Shown in pieces: positions 18,051 through 25,067 of a DNA stretch of 64,000 nt. The notes beneath the pieces were generated by a model. That model was not told the origin of the DNA. It did not search any database and saw only the letters and a list, made by a program, of their open reading frames with translations. The stretch covers positions 397,626 through 461,625 of the forward strand of contig NZ_RKQK01000003.1 in the NCBI RefSeq assembly GCF_003814915.1, written 5' to 3'. This DNA is from Pacificibacter maritimus (GTDB taxonomy: Bacteria; Pseudomonadota; Alphaproteobacteria; Rhodobacterales; Rhodobacteraceae). Both the position numbers and the translations under genes were made by a program. Each line of letters starts with the position of its first letter. Within the stretch, counting starts at the first letter, position 1.

Positions 18051-18426
18051 CGCGCTTACACCCGCAACATTAATCACGGTCGCCCCTTATAGCGAGGCAA
18101 CGCCAAGCGGCGCGATCTTTGGCGGCTGGATCATGTCGCAATTGGATCACGCGGCAGGGCTCGCAGGGCGCACCATATCTGGCGGCCCCGTTGTGATCGC
18201 CAGCATCCGAGAACTGAACTTTCTCGCAGCGCTCTTTGCGGGTGAGGCCCTCAGCGTCCACGTCAAACTCACGTGCAAAGGTAGCAGTTCGTTTAATGTT
18301 GCGGTGAATGCTTTTGCCAAAACAGGCCCCGAAGATCGGGGCATTTTTAGGGCAGATGTGTTGCTTGTGGCAGTTGATGGCGATGGAAAGTCGCGCAAAT
18401 TTGAGCTTAGCGACGCCTCCGCTTGA
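18040..18426 (+). CDS. Acyl-CoA thioesterase (YciA/hotdog type)
   Basis: Small 128-residue hotdog protein with NATPSGAIFGGWIMSQLDHAAGLAG-like features (ATPSGAIFGGWIMSQLDHAA), the hallmark of YciA-type acyl-CoA thioesterases, including the aspartate in QLDHAAG. It overlaps the RidA gene by 11 bp. Three thioesterases in this one module (also at 13450 and 17196) suggest either several CoA intermediates or strong CoA recycling. It is the last enzyme gene before the MarR gene. Confidence 0.8.
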   Translation: MTTDALTPATLITVAPYSEATPSGAIFGGWIMSQLDHAAGLAGRTISGGPVVIASIRELNFLAALFAGEALSVHVKLTCKGSSSFNVAVNAFAKTGPEDRGIFRADVLLVAVDGDGKSRKFELSDASA

Positions 18427-18495
18427 AAAAGCGTGGCTTTCAACGTGATCAAAGCTGCTTTCACTTTGCCCTAAATCCCTCAGGCTGATATGTAG

Positions 18496-18514
18496 ACGTG
18501 TCTGTCTGACACGT
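18496..18514. promoter_or_regulatory. Perfect inverted repeat upstream of the MarR gene
   Basis: ACGTGTC-TGTCT-GACACGT is a perfect 7-bp inverted repeat with a 5-base spacer, ending 17 bases before the MarR start codon. MarR proteins commonly bind such repeats and repress their own genes, so this is a likely autoregulatory operator. Confidence 0.5.
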
Positions 18515-18531
18515 ATTAATTTGGACGCTAT

Positions 18532-18996
18532 ATGAACACGCAATCTGATCACAAAATCAAAGACGCAGGCCTTGCGCGCCAACGCTTGCGGCTATGGCTG
18601 CAAATGCTGAAAGCCGTGCGTCACGTGGAAAGCGATTTGCGTGAAAAACTGCGCTCGGGCTATGACACCACTTTGCCACGCTTTGACGTATTGGCCGCTC
18701 TCTATGCGGAACCAAACGGCATGCGCATGAGCGAGTTGTCACAGCATTTGGTTGTGTCCAATGGGAATGTCACAGGCGTTGTTGAGCGCTTGGTGTCTGA
18801 TGGCCTTGCAGAGCGCAAAAATATGGCCACAGATCGACGCGCCTTTTTGGTTAAAATTACCGATGAAGGGCGCGCGCTAATGGATGACATGACGGCTCAA
18901 CACCTGAACTGGATCGATGACATGTTTGAGCAAGTGACCGAAGCGGATGCGGCGCGCGGCATTTCGATCATGTTGGACGTGCGCAACAAAGACTAA
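18532..18996 (+). CDS. MarR-family transcriptional regulator
   Basis: A 154-residue winged-helix regulator. The recognition region is MSELSQHLVVSNGNVTGVVERL (shown in part: LSQHLVVSNGNVTGVV) and the wing is LAERKNMATDRRAFLVKIT with the conserved DRR. MarR proteins of aromatic clusters usually respond to the aromatic acid or its CoA ester. It follows the CoA-aromatic operon by 105 bp on the same strand, with a perfect inverted repeat in that gap, and is the probable repressor of the module. Confidence 0.88.
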   Translation: MNTQSDHKIKDAGLARQRLRLWLQMLKAVRHVESDLREKLRSGYDTTLPRFDVLAALYAEPNGMRMSELSQHLVVSNGNVTGVVERLVSDGLAERKNMATDRRAFLVKITDEGRALMDDMTAQHLNWIDDMFEQVTEADAARGISIMLDVRNKD

Positions 18997-19029
18997 ACGC
19001 CCCCGCCCGCAATTGGACGAGGGCAAATT

Positions 19030-19839
19030 TTAAAAGATGCCAGTCTCTTGGGCGACGCGTCGATAGCCTGCGCCAGCCGTGAACCCGCCATCAATCACAA
19101 AGTCTTCGCCCGTGATATAGGCCGATCCTTTTGACGCCAAAAACAGCACCAATTGCGCCACCTCATCGGCCTCGCCCGAGCGCTGCATCGGGGTCATATT
19201 GATCATCGGTTCCAAATGGGGGGATCCGCGATTGAGATCGGTCACAATCAACCCCGGACAAATCGCATTCACACGCACACCGTCGCGAGCATATTCCATC
19301 GCCGCGGACCGCGTAAGACCGCGCAACGCCCATTTGGACGAGGTGTAAGCAGGATCGTAATGCCCAGAAAAGCCGCTATTTGACGAAATATTGATGATAC
19401 TGCCACCACCGCTCTCGATCATCATGGGCGCACAGAGTTTGATGCCCATAAAGGCCCCCGTTGCGTTGACATCCATGACTTTGCGCCATTCATCAACCGA
19501 CATATCGCGGATGATTTTGCGATTGATGATCCCTGCATTGTTGACCAGAATATCCAGTCGCCCAGTCCATGATGTCACGGCATCAAGTGCCGCGACCCAA
19601 GCTGTTTCAGACGTCACATCAAGGGGTTGAAACCGAACATCGTAACCCGCATCCGTCAGGCGGCTTGCCAGTGCAACACCTTCGTCATTCAAAACATCGC
19701 AGATCAAAACGCTTGCGCCAGCACAGGCCAGAAGTTCGACCTCGACCGCGCCTTGGCCACGCGCTCCGCCCGTGACGATCGCCGTTTGGCCAGACAAATC
19801 TGACAATGCATTTTTGGCCTTTTCGAAGTCTACACTCAT
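19030..19839 (-). CDS. SDR family oxidoreductase
   Basis: NAD(P)-dependent dehydrogenase, 269 residues from the chosen start at 19839, where ATGA overlaps the stop codon of the FAH-family gene; an upstream ATG at 19860 would overlap that gene more. Motifs are TGGARGQGAVEVE for cofactor binding, LVNNAGI, ISSNSGFSG and the catalytic YTSSK. It is the last gene of a three-gene minus-strand operon with an FAH-type hydrolase and a cupin and converges on the MarR gene at 18996. The substrate is not apparent from the sequence. Confidence 0.88.
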   Translation of the reverse strand: MSVDFEKAKNALSDLSGQTAIVTGGARGQGAVEVELLACAGASVLICDVLNDEGVALASRLTDAGYDVRFQPLDVTSETAWVAALDAVTSWTGRLDILVNNAGIINRKIIRDMSVDEWRKVMDVNATGAFMGIKLCAPMMIESGGGSIINISSNSGFSGHYDPAYTSSKWALRGLTRSAAMEYARDGVRVNAICPGLIVTDLNRGSPHLEPMINMTPMQRSGEADEVAQLVLFLASKGSAYITGEDFVIDGGFTAGAGYRRVAQETGIF

Positions 19840-20678
19840 GCTTGCACCATCAACTGGCATTGTTCACCAAGACCTGAAGCGCCCAAAGTCACAACTTGCC
19901 CAGCGCGCAAAAACGTCGGTGGCTTCATGCCCAGACCGACACCAGGCGGCGTGCCCGTTGCGATGATATCGCCCGCTTCCAAAGTCATGAACTGAGAGAT
20001 GTAATGCACAATGAACGCCACATCGAAAATCATTGTTTTGGTATTACCTGTCTGACGGCGTTCGCCATCCACATCCAACCACAAATCGATATTTTGGATA
20101 TCGTCAAATTCGTCTTTCGTGACCATCCACGGACCAACGGGGCCAAAGGTATCGTGGCTCTTACCCTTGATCCATTGCCCGCCGCGCTCGGATTGAAAGC
20201 GCCGCTCTGACACATCATTGACCAAAGCATAGCCCGCGACATGATCCAAAGCACTTGCTTCATCAACGTATTTTGCACGGCTTCCGATCACGATCCCCAA
20301 TTCGACTTCCCAGTCTGTCCGGTCCGAACCGCGCGGGATTTCCACATCATCGTTCGGGCCACAAAGAGAGGTCGGCGCTTTTGAAAACAACACTGGCTCT
20401 TCTGGAATATCTTTGCCAGTTTCGCGCGCGTGATCCGCGTAGTTCAAGCCAACACACAAGAATTTTCCGGGCCGCGCAATCGCGGACCCAATGCGTGGCT
20501 TGCCGTCGACAAGCGGCAGCGACGACAGATCAGCGGCGGCAATTTTTGCCAAACCCTCAGGTGAAAAGGCGCTGCCATCGATGTCAGTCACCACATCGCT
20601 CAAATCGCGCAGCTTACCATCGGCATCAAGAATTGCGGGGCGTTCGGCACCTATCGGCCCGTAGCGGAGAAGCTTCAT
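19836..20678 (-). CDS. Fumarylacetoacetate hydrolase (FAH) family protein
   Basis: Predicted C-C bond hydrolase, decarboxylase or hydratase acting on an oxo-acid late in aromatic breakdown. The 280-residue protein shows the conserved core: KFLCVGLNYADHARETG, the metal-binding region TDWEVELGIVIGSRAKYV, GYALVNDVSERRFQ and the C-terminal GDIIATGTPPGVGLG. I start it at 20678 because GAAAGGA precedes that ATG; the frame extends to 20726 without support. Relatives act in gentisate and homoprotocatechuate routes, as fumarylpyruvate hydrolase for example; the reaction here is not proven. Confidence 0.88.
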   Translation of the reverse strand: MKLLRYGPIGAERPAILDADGKLRDLSDVVTDIDGSAFSPEGLAKIAAADLSSLPLVDGKPRIGSAIARPGKFLCVGLNYADHARETGKDIPEEPVLFSKAPTSLCGPNDDVEIPRGSDRTDWEVELGIVIGSRAKYVDEASALDHVAGYALVNDVSERRFQSERGGQWIKGKSHDTFGPVGPWMVTKDEFDDIQNIDLWLDVDGERRQTGNTKTMIFDVAFIVHYISQFMTLEAGDIIATGTPPGVGLGMKPPTFLRAGQVVTLGASGLGEQCQLMVQA

Positions 20679-20747
20679 AAAAAGTCCTTTCAAAGCGCGG
20701 CACTTGTCAGGAACAGTCCGTTCCAACGTGGCACGCTGATAATGTGA

Positions 20748-21173
20748 TCAAGAACGGCGATAGCCTTCGAGGGCATCATCCGGCACCTCTGGCAGGTTGG
20801 TCACCAAGTTGTCAGGCGTGCGACAGGTCAACCAAACAAGTTCTTCTGTCGTGCTCATATTCACTTCGACGTGCGGCATGTAGGGCGGCACAAATACGAA
20901 GTCGCCTTCATGTAAGTCGGTGTATTCTTTGTAGTCATCACCAAAGTAAATCCGACCATGCCCCTTTAGAACGTAACCGCCCGTTTCACATTCTTCGTGA
21001 TGATGTGGCGGGGAACGGTGACCCGGCTCATTGGTGACGCGTCCAAACCAGATTTTGGTTGCTGGTGTGTGCTGCGGGCTCACGCCAGATTTGCGAACAC
21101 AATCGCCGGACTGCGAGGTGCCACCATCTAGCTCTGTCGCGCGCGTGACGACGGGAACAACTTTTTCGGTCAT
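20748..21173 (-). CDS. Cupin domain-containing protein
   Basis: Small 141-residue single-cupin protein. The metal-binding motif lies in SPPHHHEECETGGYVLKG and the second cupin motif in EGDFVFVPPYMPHVEVN. It heads the operon with the FAH-family and SDR genes, 69 bp before the former. It is much too short for the two-domain gentisate dioxygenase, so a ring-cleavage role cannot be claimed; small cupins can be isomerases, single-domain dioxygenases or ligand sensors. Its histidine-rich motif suggests that it does bind a metal. Confidence 0.8.
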   Translation of the reverse strand: MTEKVVPVVTRATELDGGTSQSGDCVRKSGVSPQHTPATKIWFGRVTNEPGHRSPPHHHEECETGGYVLKGHGRIYFGDDYKEYTDLHEGDFVFVPPYMPHVEVNMSTTEELVWLTCRTPDNLVTNLPEVPDDALEGYRRS

Positions 21174-21515
21174 TGGAAATGCCTCCTGAATTTATTCACA
21201 GCAGCTCAGCTGCACTTGGCAAAATGTGGCACCATTTATTTTAAACTTCAAGCATTTTATGAAAGACAACGCATTCACACGCAAACAGCCCCATCGGTGA
21301 GTCGCCTGACTTCACCATGAGATTCTGCACTATTTTTCAGCTATATTGCGACTTTAAGCTCCGCGTGGTGACATTTTGTTGAGCGTAGAGCTCTCAATTC
21401 ATGGGAAATTCCAAGAAAATTGCTCAAAAATAAATTTTGTTCTTGAAGAAAAATATTACATGCATTTGCATATACCTAAAGAAAATTAGAAAAGTCCCAA
21501 CGGAGAATCATACCC
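21174..21515. other. Divergent promoter region between cupin and cyclase operons
   Basis: About 340 AT-rich bases, presumably with both promoters. The clearest element is ATGCA-TT-TGCAT near the cyclase start, listed separately. No short reading frame is convincing. Confidence 0.6.
21460..21471. promoter_or_regulatory. Inverted repeat upstream of the cyclase gene
   Basis: ATGCA-TT-TGCAT is a perfect 5-bp inverted repeat, 44 bases before the cyclase start codon, in an AT-rich setting. It may be the operator of the MarR protein encoded two genes downstream. Short palindromes arise by chance, so confidence is limited. Confidence 0.35.
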
Positions 21516-22310
21516 ATGACATCGCAAAATACGCTCGCAGAGGTCGCCACTGGTCTGCTCGATGGCTCGATCAAAGTGGTGGACTGCACCGCCCCCCTCG
21601 GCCCTGATACGCCCCTTTTGAAACTGCCTGAAGATTTCGCCGACAATACCCCTAAGATCGAGATCCATAAGATTTCTGAGTACGGGGATCGCGGCCCATG
21701 GTGGGCGTGGAACTGGCTGAAAATTGGCGAACACTCCGGCACACACTATGATGCGCCGCACCATTGGATCACTGGCAAAGACTTTCCTGACGGCTCTGTC
21801 GACACCATCGCGCCTCAAAACTTTGTTGCTCCAGCGAATGTCATCGATTGCTCAAAAGAAGCAGCAGAAGACAATGATTTCTTGCTGACTGTTGAGCACA
21901 TCAAAGCTTGGGAAGCCGAACACGGCGACATCAAAGAAGGCGAATGGGTGCTGATGCGCACAGATTGGGATCAGTACAACACGGACGAAGACAAATACCT
22001 CAACGCAGATGAGAATGGCCCCCACACACCTGGCCCGACGGCTGAGGCGATCATCTACCTGATGGAAGATCGCAAAGCACTTGGATGGGGCACGCAGTGC
22101 ATCGGCACCGACGCAGGGGCAGCGGGTGGATTTGAAATCCCGTTTCCGGCTCACAACCTTTTGCACAAGCATAACAAATACGGCCTCGCTTCTTTGGCCA
22201 ACCTCAGCGAACTGCCCGCCAAAGGCGCAATTTTGATCGCAGCCCCGTTGAAAATCGTCAAGGGCACAGGGTCTCCGATCCGCGCGCTTGCCCTTGTGCC
22301 AACAACATAA
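21516..22310 (+). CDS. Cyclase family protein (kynurenine formamidase-like metal hydrolase)
   Basis: A 264-residue metal-dependent hydrolase of the PF04199 family. The signature HSGTHYDAPHHW (about residues 72-83) matches the metal-binding HxGTHxDxPxH motif of bacterial kynurenine formamidase and isatin hydrolase. Both of these act on tryptophan- or indole-derived amides, which suits the indolepyruvate oxidoreductase genes downstream. It is longer than KynB (about 210 residues), so isatin-hydrolase-like or another specificity is equally possible. It is the first gene of the plus-strand operon. Confidence 0.85.
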   Translation: MTSQNTLAEVATGLLDGSIKVVDCTAPLGPDTPLLKLPEDFADNTPKIEIHKISEYGDRGPWWAWNWLKIGEHSGTHYDAPHHWITGKDFPDGSVDTIAPQNFVAPANVIDCSKEAAEDNDFLLTVEHIKAWEAEHGDIKEGEWVLMRTDWDQYNTDEDKYLNADENGPHTPGPTAEAIIYLMEDRKALGWGTQCIGTDAGAAGGFEIPFPAHNLLHKHNKYGLASLANLSELPAKGAILIAAPLKIVKGTGSPIRALALVPTT

Positions 22311-22457
22311 GTGAGCCACGACATCGCCACATCAACCGACATCGCCATCATGGGTTCGGGCATCAAAGGCCCGTATCCCATCGGTGCATCCACCCACCCT
22401 AGATCTGGCCTTTCAGGCGGATCAGGGGTCTTAACCGCGAAAGAGCTGGGCGCATGA
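22311..22457 (+). CDS. Possible 48-residue small protein between cyclase and MarR genes
   Basis: A GTG directly after the cyclase stop codon (TAA-GTG) opens a frame of 48 codons that ends in TGA overlapping the ATG of the MarR gene (ATGA). It therefore fills the gap exactly. The peptide has GSGIKGPYPIGAS and a glycine/serine-rich second half. I recognise no family, and there is no clear ribosome-binding site. It may be a translationally coupled small protein, or the scar of a larger deleted gene, or chance. Confidence 0.35.
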   Translation: MSHDIATSTDIAIMGSGIKGPYPIGASTHPRSGLSGGSGVLTAKELGA

Positions 22458-22900
22458 CGGATTACACAGATCACCTAGAACAGTTCACCCCCTATTTGAT
22501 GAACCGCATTACTGCGCGCTACAACAAAGGGGTCGAAGCGGCTCTCAAAGAGGCTGGAATATCTGTCGCGCAAATGCGGGCTTTGGCCTCTTTGGTCGAA
22601 GCGGGCCCCTGCACGATCACTGAGCTGTCCGTACTCACCGTCATCAAGCAATCAACCCTATCGCGCACTTTGGACACGATGGAGGCGGCAGGGCTGATTT
22701 TACGTATAGCGCAAGACAGCGACAGTCGCTTTCGCCAGATCAGCCTCACAGACGCAGGCCGCACAGCGTACGAGGCCGCTTGGCCGTCCATGCTGTCAAT
22801 GAGCGACGTCATGCTGAATTCACTGAACGCCGACGAACGCGAGACATTCAACACTTTGCTTTTGCGGATCCTCTACGACATCCGCCACCACGACTTTTAA
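22454..22900 (+). CDS. MarR-family transcriptional regulator
   Basis: A 148-residue winged-helix protein; ITELSVLTVIKQSTLSRTLD is the recognition region and LRIAQDSDSRFRQISLT the wing. It lies inside the operon, between the cyclase gene and the oxidoreductase subunit genes, only 11 bp before the latter. It probably controls these genes in response to an aromatic acid. It is not closely similar to the MarR proteins at 18532 and 63261. Confidence 0.88.
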   Translation: MTDYTDHLEQFTPYLMNRITARYNKGVEAALKEAGISVAQMRALASLVEAGPCTITELSVLTVIKQSTLSRTLDTMEAAGLILRIAQDSDSRFRQISLTDAGRTAYEAAWPSMLSMSDVMLNSLNADERETFNTLLLRILYDIRHHDF

Positions 22901-22911
22901 AGGAGCCAGAC

Positions 22912-25056
22912 ATGGCAGAACGTTCTTTCGCCAAGGAAGTCCAGAAACTGAAGATGGGCGCAGGCGAGACCTTCACTGGTGAAGGCATCTTGGCCATCAC
23001 CAAGGCCCTGTTAGAAAACGGCGTGGGCTATGTGGGCGGCTACCAAGGTTCGCCGATTTCGCATTTGATGGATGTCTTGGCAGATTCCCAAGAGATTTTA
23101 AGCGAATTGGGTGTGCACTTTGAAGCCTCGGCCTCAGAGGCCACGGCCACGGCCATGTTGGCGGCCAGTGTGCACTATCCCATTCGCGGCGCTGTGACCT
23201 ATAAGTCCGTCGTCGGCACGAATGTTGCCTCTGATGCCTTGTCGAACCTCGCCTCTGGCGGTGTGACGGGCGGCGCATTGATCATCATCGGCGAAGACTA
23301 CGGCGAAGGGTCGTCGATCATGCAAGAGCGCACCTATGCTTTTGCGATGAAGTCTCAGGTCTGGATGCTAGACCCACGCCCCAATTTGCCCTCTATCGTG
23401 CAAGCGGTCAGCGACGGGTTTGAGATGTCGGAGATTTCGAACACGCCTGTGATGTTGCAAATGGGCATTCGGTCTTGCCACGTTCACGGGCACTTCGAAG
23501 CCCAAGACAACCAACGCCCAGACATGACGGTAAGTGACGCGCTGGAAAATCCCAAACGCGATTTGGAACGCATCGTCTTGCCGCCCGCGACCTACATTCA
23601 TGAAGCGGAAAAGCTGAGCAAACGCCTGCCTGCTGCGCAAAAGTTTATCATCGACAAAGAGATCAACGAACGCTTTGGCTCCCCCAAAGGCAAAGTCGGG
23701 ATCATCGTTCAAGGCGGCACCTACAATACGGTGATCCGCGCATTGAACCGCCTTGGTTTGGCCAATCTATATGGCGACACCGACGTCGACATGCTGGTGC
23801 TCAACTGTGTTTATCCTTTGGTACCGGATCAAATATTGGAGTTCTGCGAAGGCAAAGATGCCATTCTGGTCGTTGAGGAAGGTCACCCTAATTACATCGA
23901 ACAACAAATCGGCCATATGCTTTTCCAGTCTGGAAAATCCGTCAAACTGGAGGGTAAAGGCACGTTGCCGATGGGCGGCGAATACACGGGCCAAGTGATG
24001 GTCGATGGCTTAGGCGAATTCTTTTCCACATATGCGCCAAAGATGCTGCCCGTGGCGAAGGTCACCACCAACGAAGAACCCATTCAGATCCCCGATTTGA
24101 CCAACTCTTTGCCTGCGCGCCCACCAGGGTTTTGCACGGGCTGCCCTGAACGGCCTATTTTTGCTGCCACGAAACTGGTCGAAGAAGAGCTTGGCGAACA
24201 CCACATCGCGTCTGATATCGGCTGCCACCTGTTTTCGATCATGCCGCCTTTTGACATCGGCGCGACCACAATGGGCTACGGTCTTGGACCTGCCTCTGCC
24301 TCGGCCTTTCACAACGCTGACAAAGAAGGGCGTCGGTCGATCTCATTCGTCGGTGATGGCGGATTTTGGCACAATGGCCTTACATCGTCAGTTGGCAACG
24401 CAGTGTTCAACAAAAATGACAATGTCATCGTGATCGTCGACAACTATTACTCTGCCGCGACAGGCGGCCAAGACATCCTGTCTTCGCGTGCGACCAACAA
24501 AACCAAGCAGACCCAAAATTCTATTGTCACCGCATGTAAAGGCATGGGCGTCAAATGGATTCGCCAGATCGATCACACCTATGACGTGACCAAAATGCGC
24601 GACACATTGAAAGAGGCTCTGACAACCCAAGTCGAAGGCCCGAAAGTCATCGTGGCGTCCTCAGAATGCATGCTCAACAAACAACGGCGCGTGAAACCGC
24701 AACTGGCCAAAGCCGCTAAAGACGGCAAACGCGTGGTCCGCCCACGCTTTGGTGTCGACGAAGATATATGCACCGGTGATCACGCCTGTATGCGCCTGTC
24801 TGGGTGCCCATCTTTGTCGGTGAAAGACACAGGCGATCCCTTGCGTGACGATCCGGTGGCCGCCATCGACCAGACCTGCGTCGGCTGTGGCAACTGTGGC
24901 GAAGTGGCTGATGCGGCTGTGCTTTGCCCATCATTCTATCAAGCTGAAATCGTGTCGAACCCCAGCGATTTTGAAAAAAGACGCGCCTCTCGCACAGGCA
25001 AAATCATCGGATGGTTGCAAAATCGTCGTGACGCCAAACGTGTGGCTTTTGCCTAA
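22912..25056 (+). CDS. iorA: Indolepyruvate:ferredoxin oxidoreductase, alpha subunit
   Basis: Thiamine-diphosphate enzyme subunit that decarboxylates an aryl-2-oxo acid such as indole-3-pyruvate and passes it to CoA, reducing ferredoxin. I start it at 22912, where AGGAG precedes the ATG; this gives 714 residues. The N-terminal half is the pyrimidine domain (GYVGGYQGSPISHLMD). The TDP-binding motif FVGDGGFWHNGL with the following IVDNYYSAATGG lies near residues 480-515. At the C-terminus a ferredoxin domain has one standard CVGCGNCG...CP cluster motif (from residue 656), while the first motif (CTGDHAC from residue 620) departs from CxxCxxC. The beta subunit follows 11 bp downstream. Confidence 0.88.
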   Translation: MAERSFAKEVQKLKMGAGETFTGEGILAITKALLENGVGYVGGYQGSPISHLMDVLADSQEILSELGVHFEASASEATATAMLAASVHYPIRGAVTYKSVVGTNVASDALSNLASGGVTGGALIIIGEDYGEGSSIMQERTYAFAMKSQVWMLDPRPNLPSIVQAVSDGFEMSEISNTPVMLQMGIRSCHVHGHFEAQDNQRPDMTVSDALENPKRDLERIVLPPATYIHEAEKLSKRLPAAQKFIIDKEINERFGSPKGKVGIIVQGGTYNTVIRALNRLGLANLYGDTDVDMLVLNCVYPLVPDQILEFCEGKDAILVVEEGHPNYIEQQIGHMLFQSGKSVKLEGKGTLPMGGEYTGQVMVDGLGEFFSTYAPKMLPVAKVTTNEEPIQIPDLTNSLPARPPGFCTGCPERPIFAATKLVEEELGEHHIASDIGCHLFSIMPPFDIGATTMGYGLGPASASAFHNADKEGRRSISFVGDGGFWHNGLTSSVGNAVFNKNDNVIVIVDNYYSAATGGQDILSSRATNKTKQTQNSIVTACKGMGVKWIRQIDHTYDVTKMRDTLKEALTTQVEGPKVIVASSECMLNKQRRVKPQLAKAAKDGKRVVRPRFGVDEDICTGDHACMRLSGCPSLSVKDTGDPLRDDPVAAIDQTCVGCGNCGEVADAAVLCPSFYQAEIVSNPSDFEKRRASRTGKIIGWLQNRRDAKRVAFA

Positions 25057-25067
25057 GGATCCTGCCC

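Noticed and set aside
20748..21173. Cupin as gentisate 1,2-dioxygenase in a complete gentisate route with the FAH-family protein
   Set aside because: At 141 residues with one cupin domain it is less than half the size of that enzyme, and no maleylpyruvate isomerase is present. The FAH-family neighbour alone does not establish the pathway.
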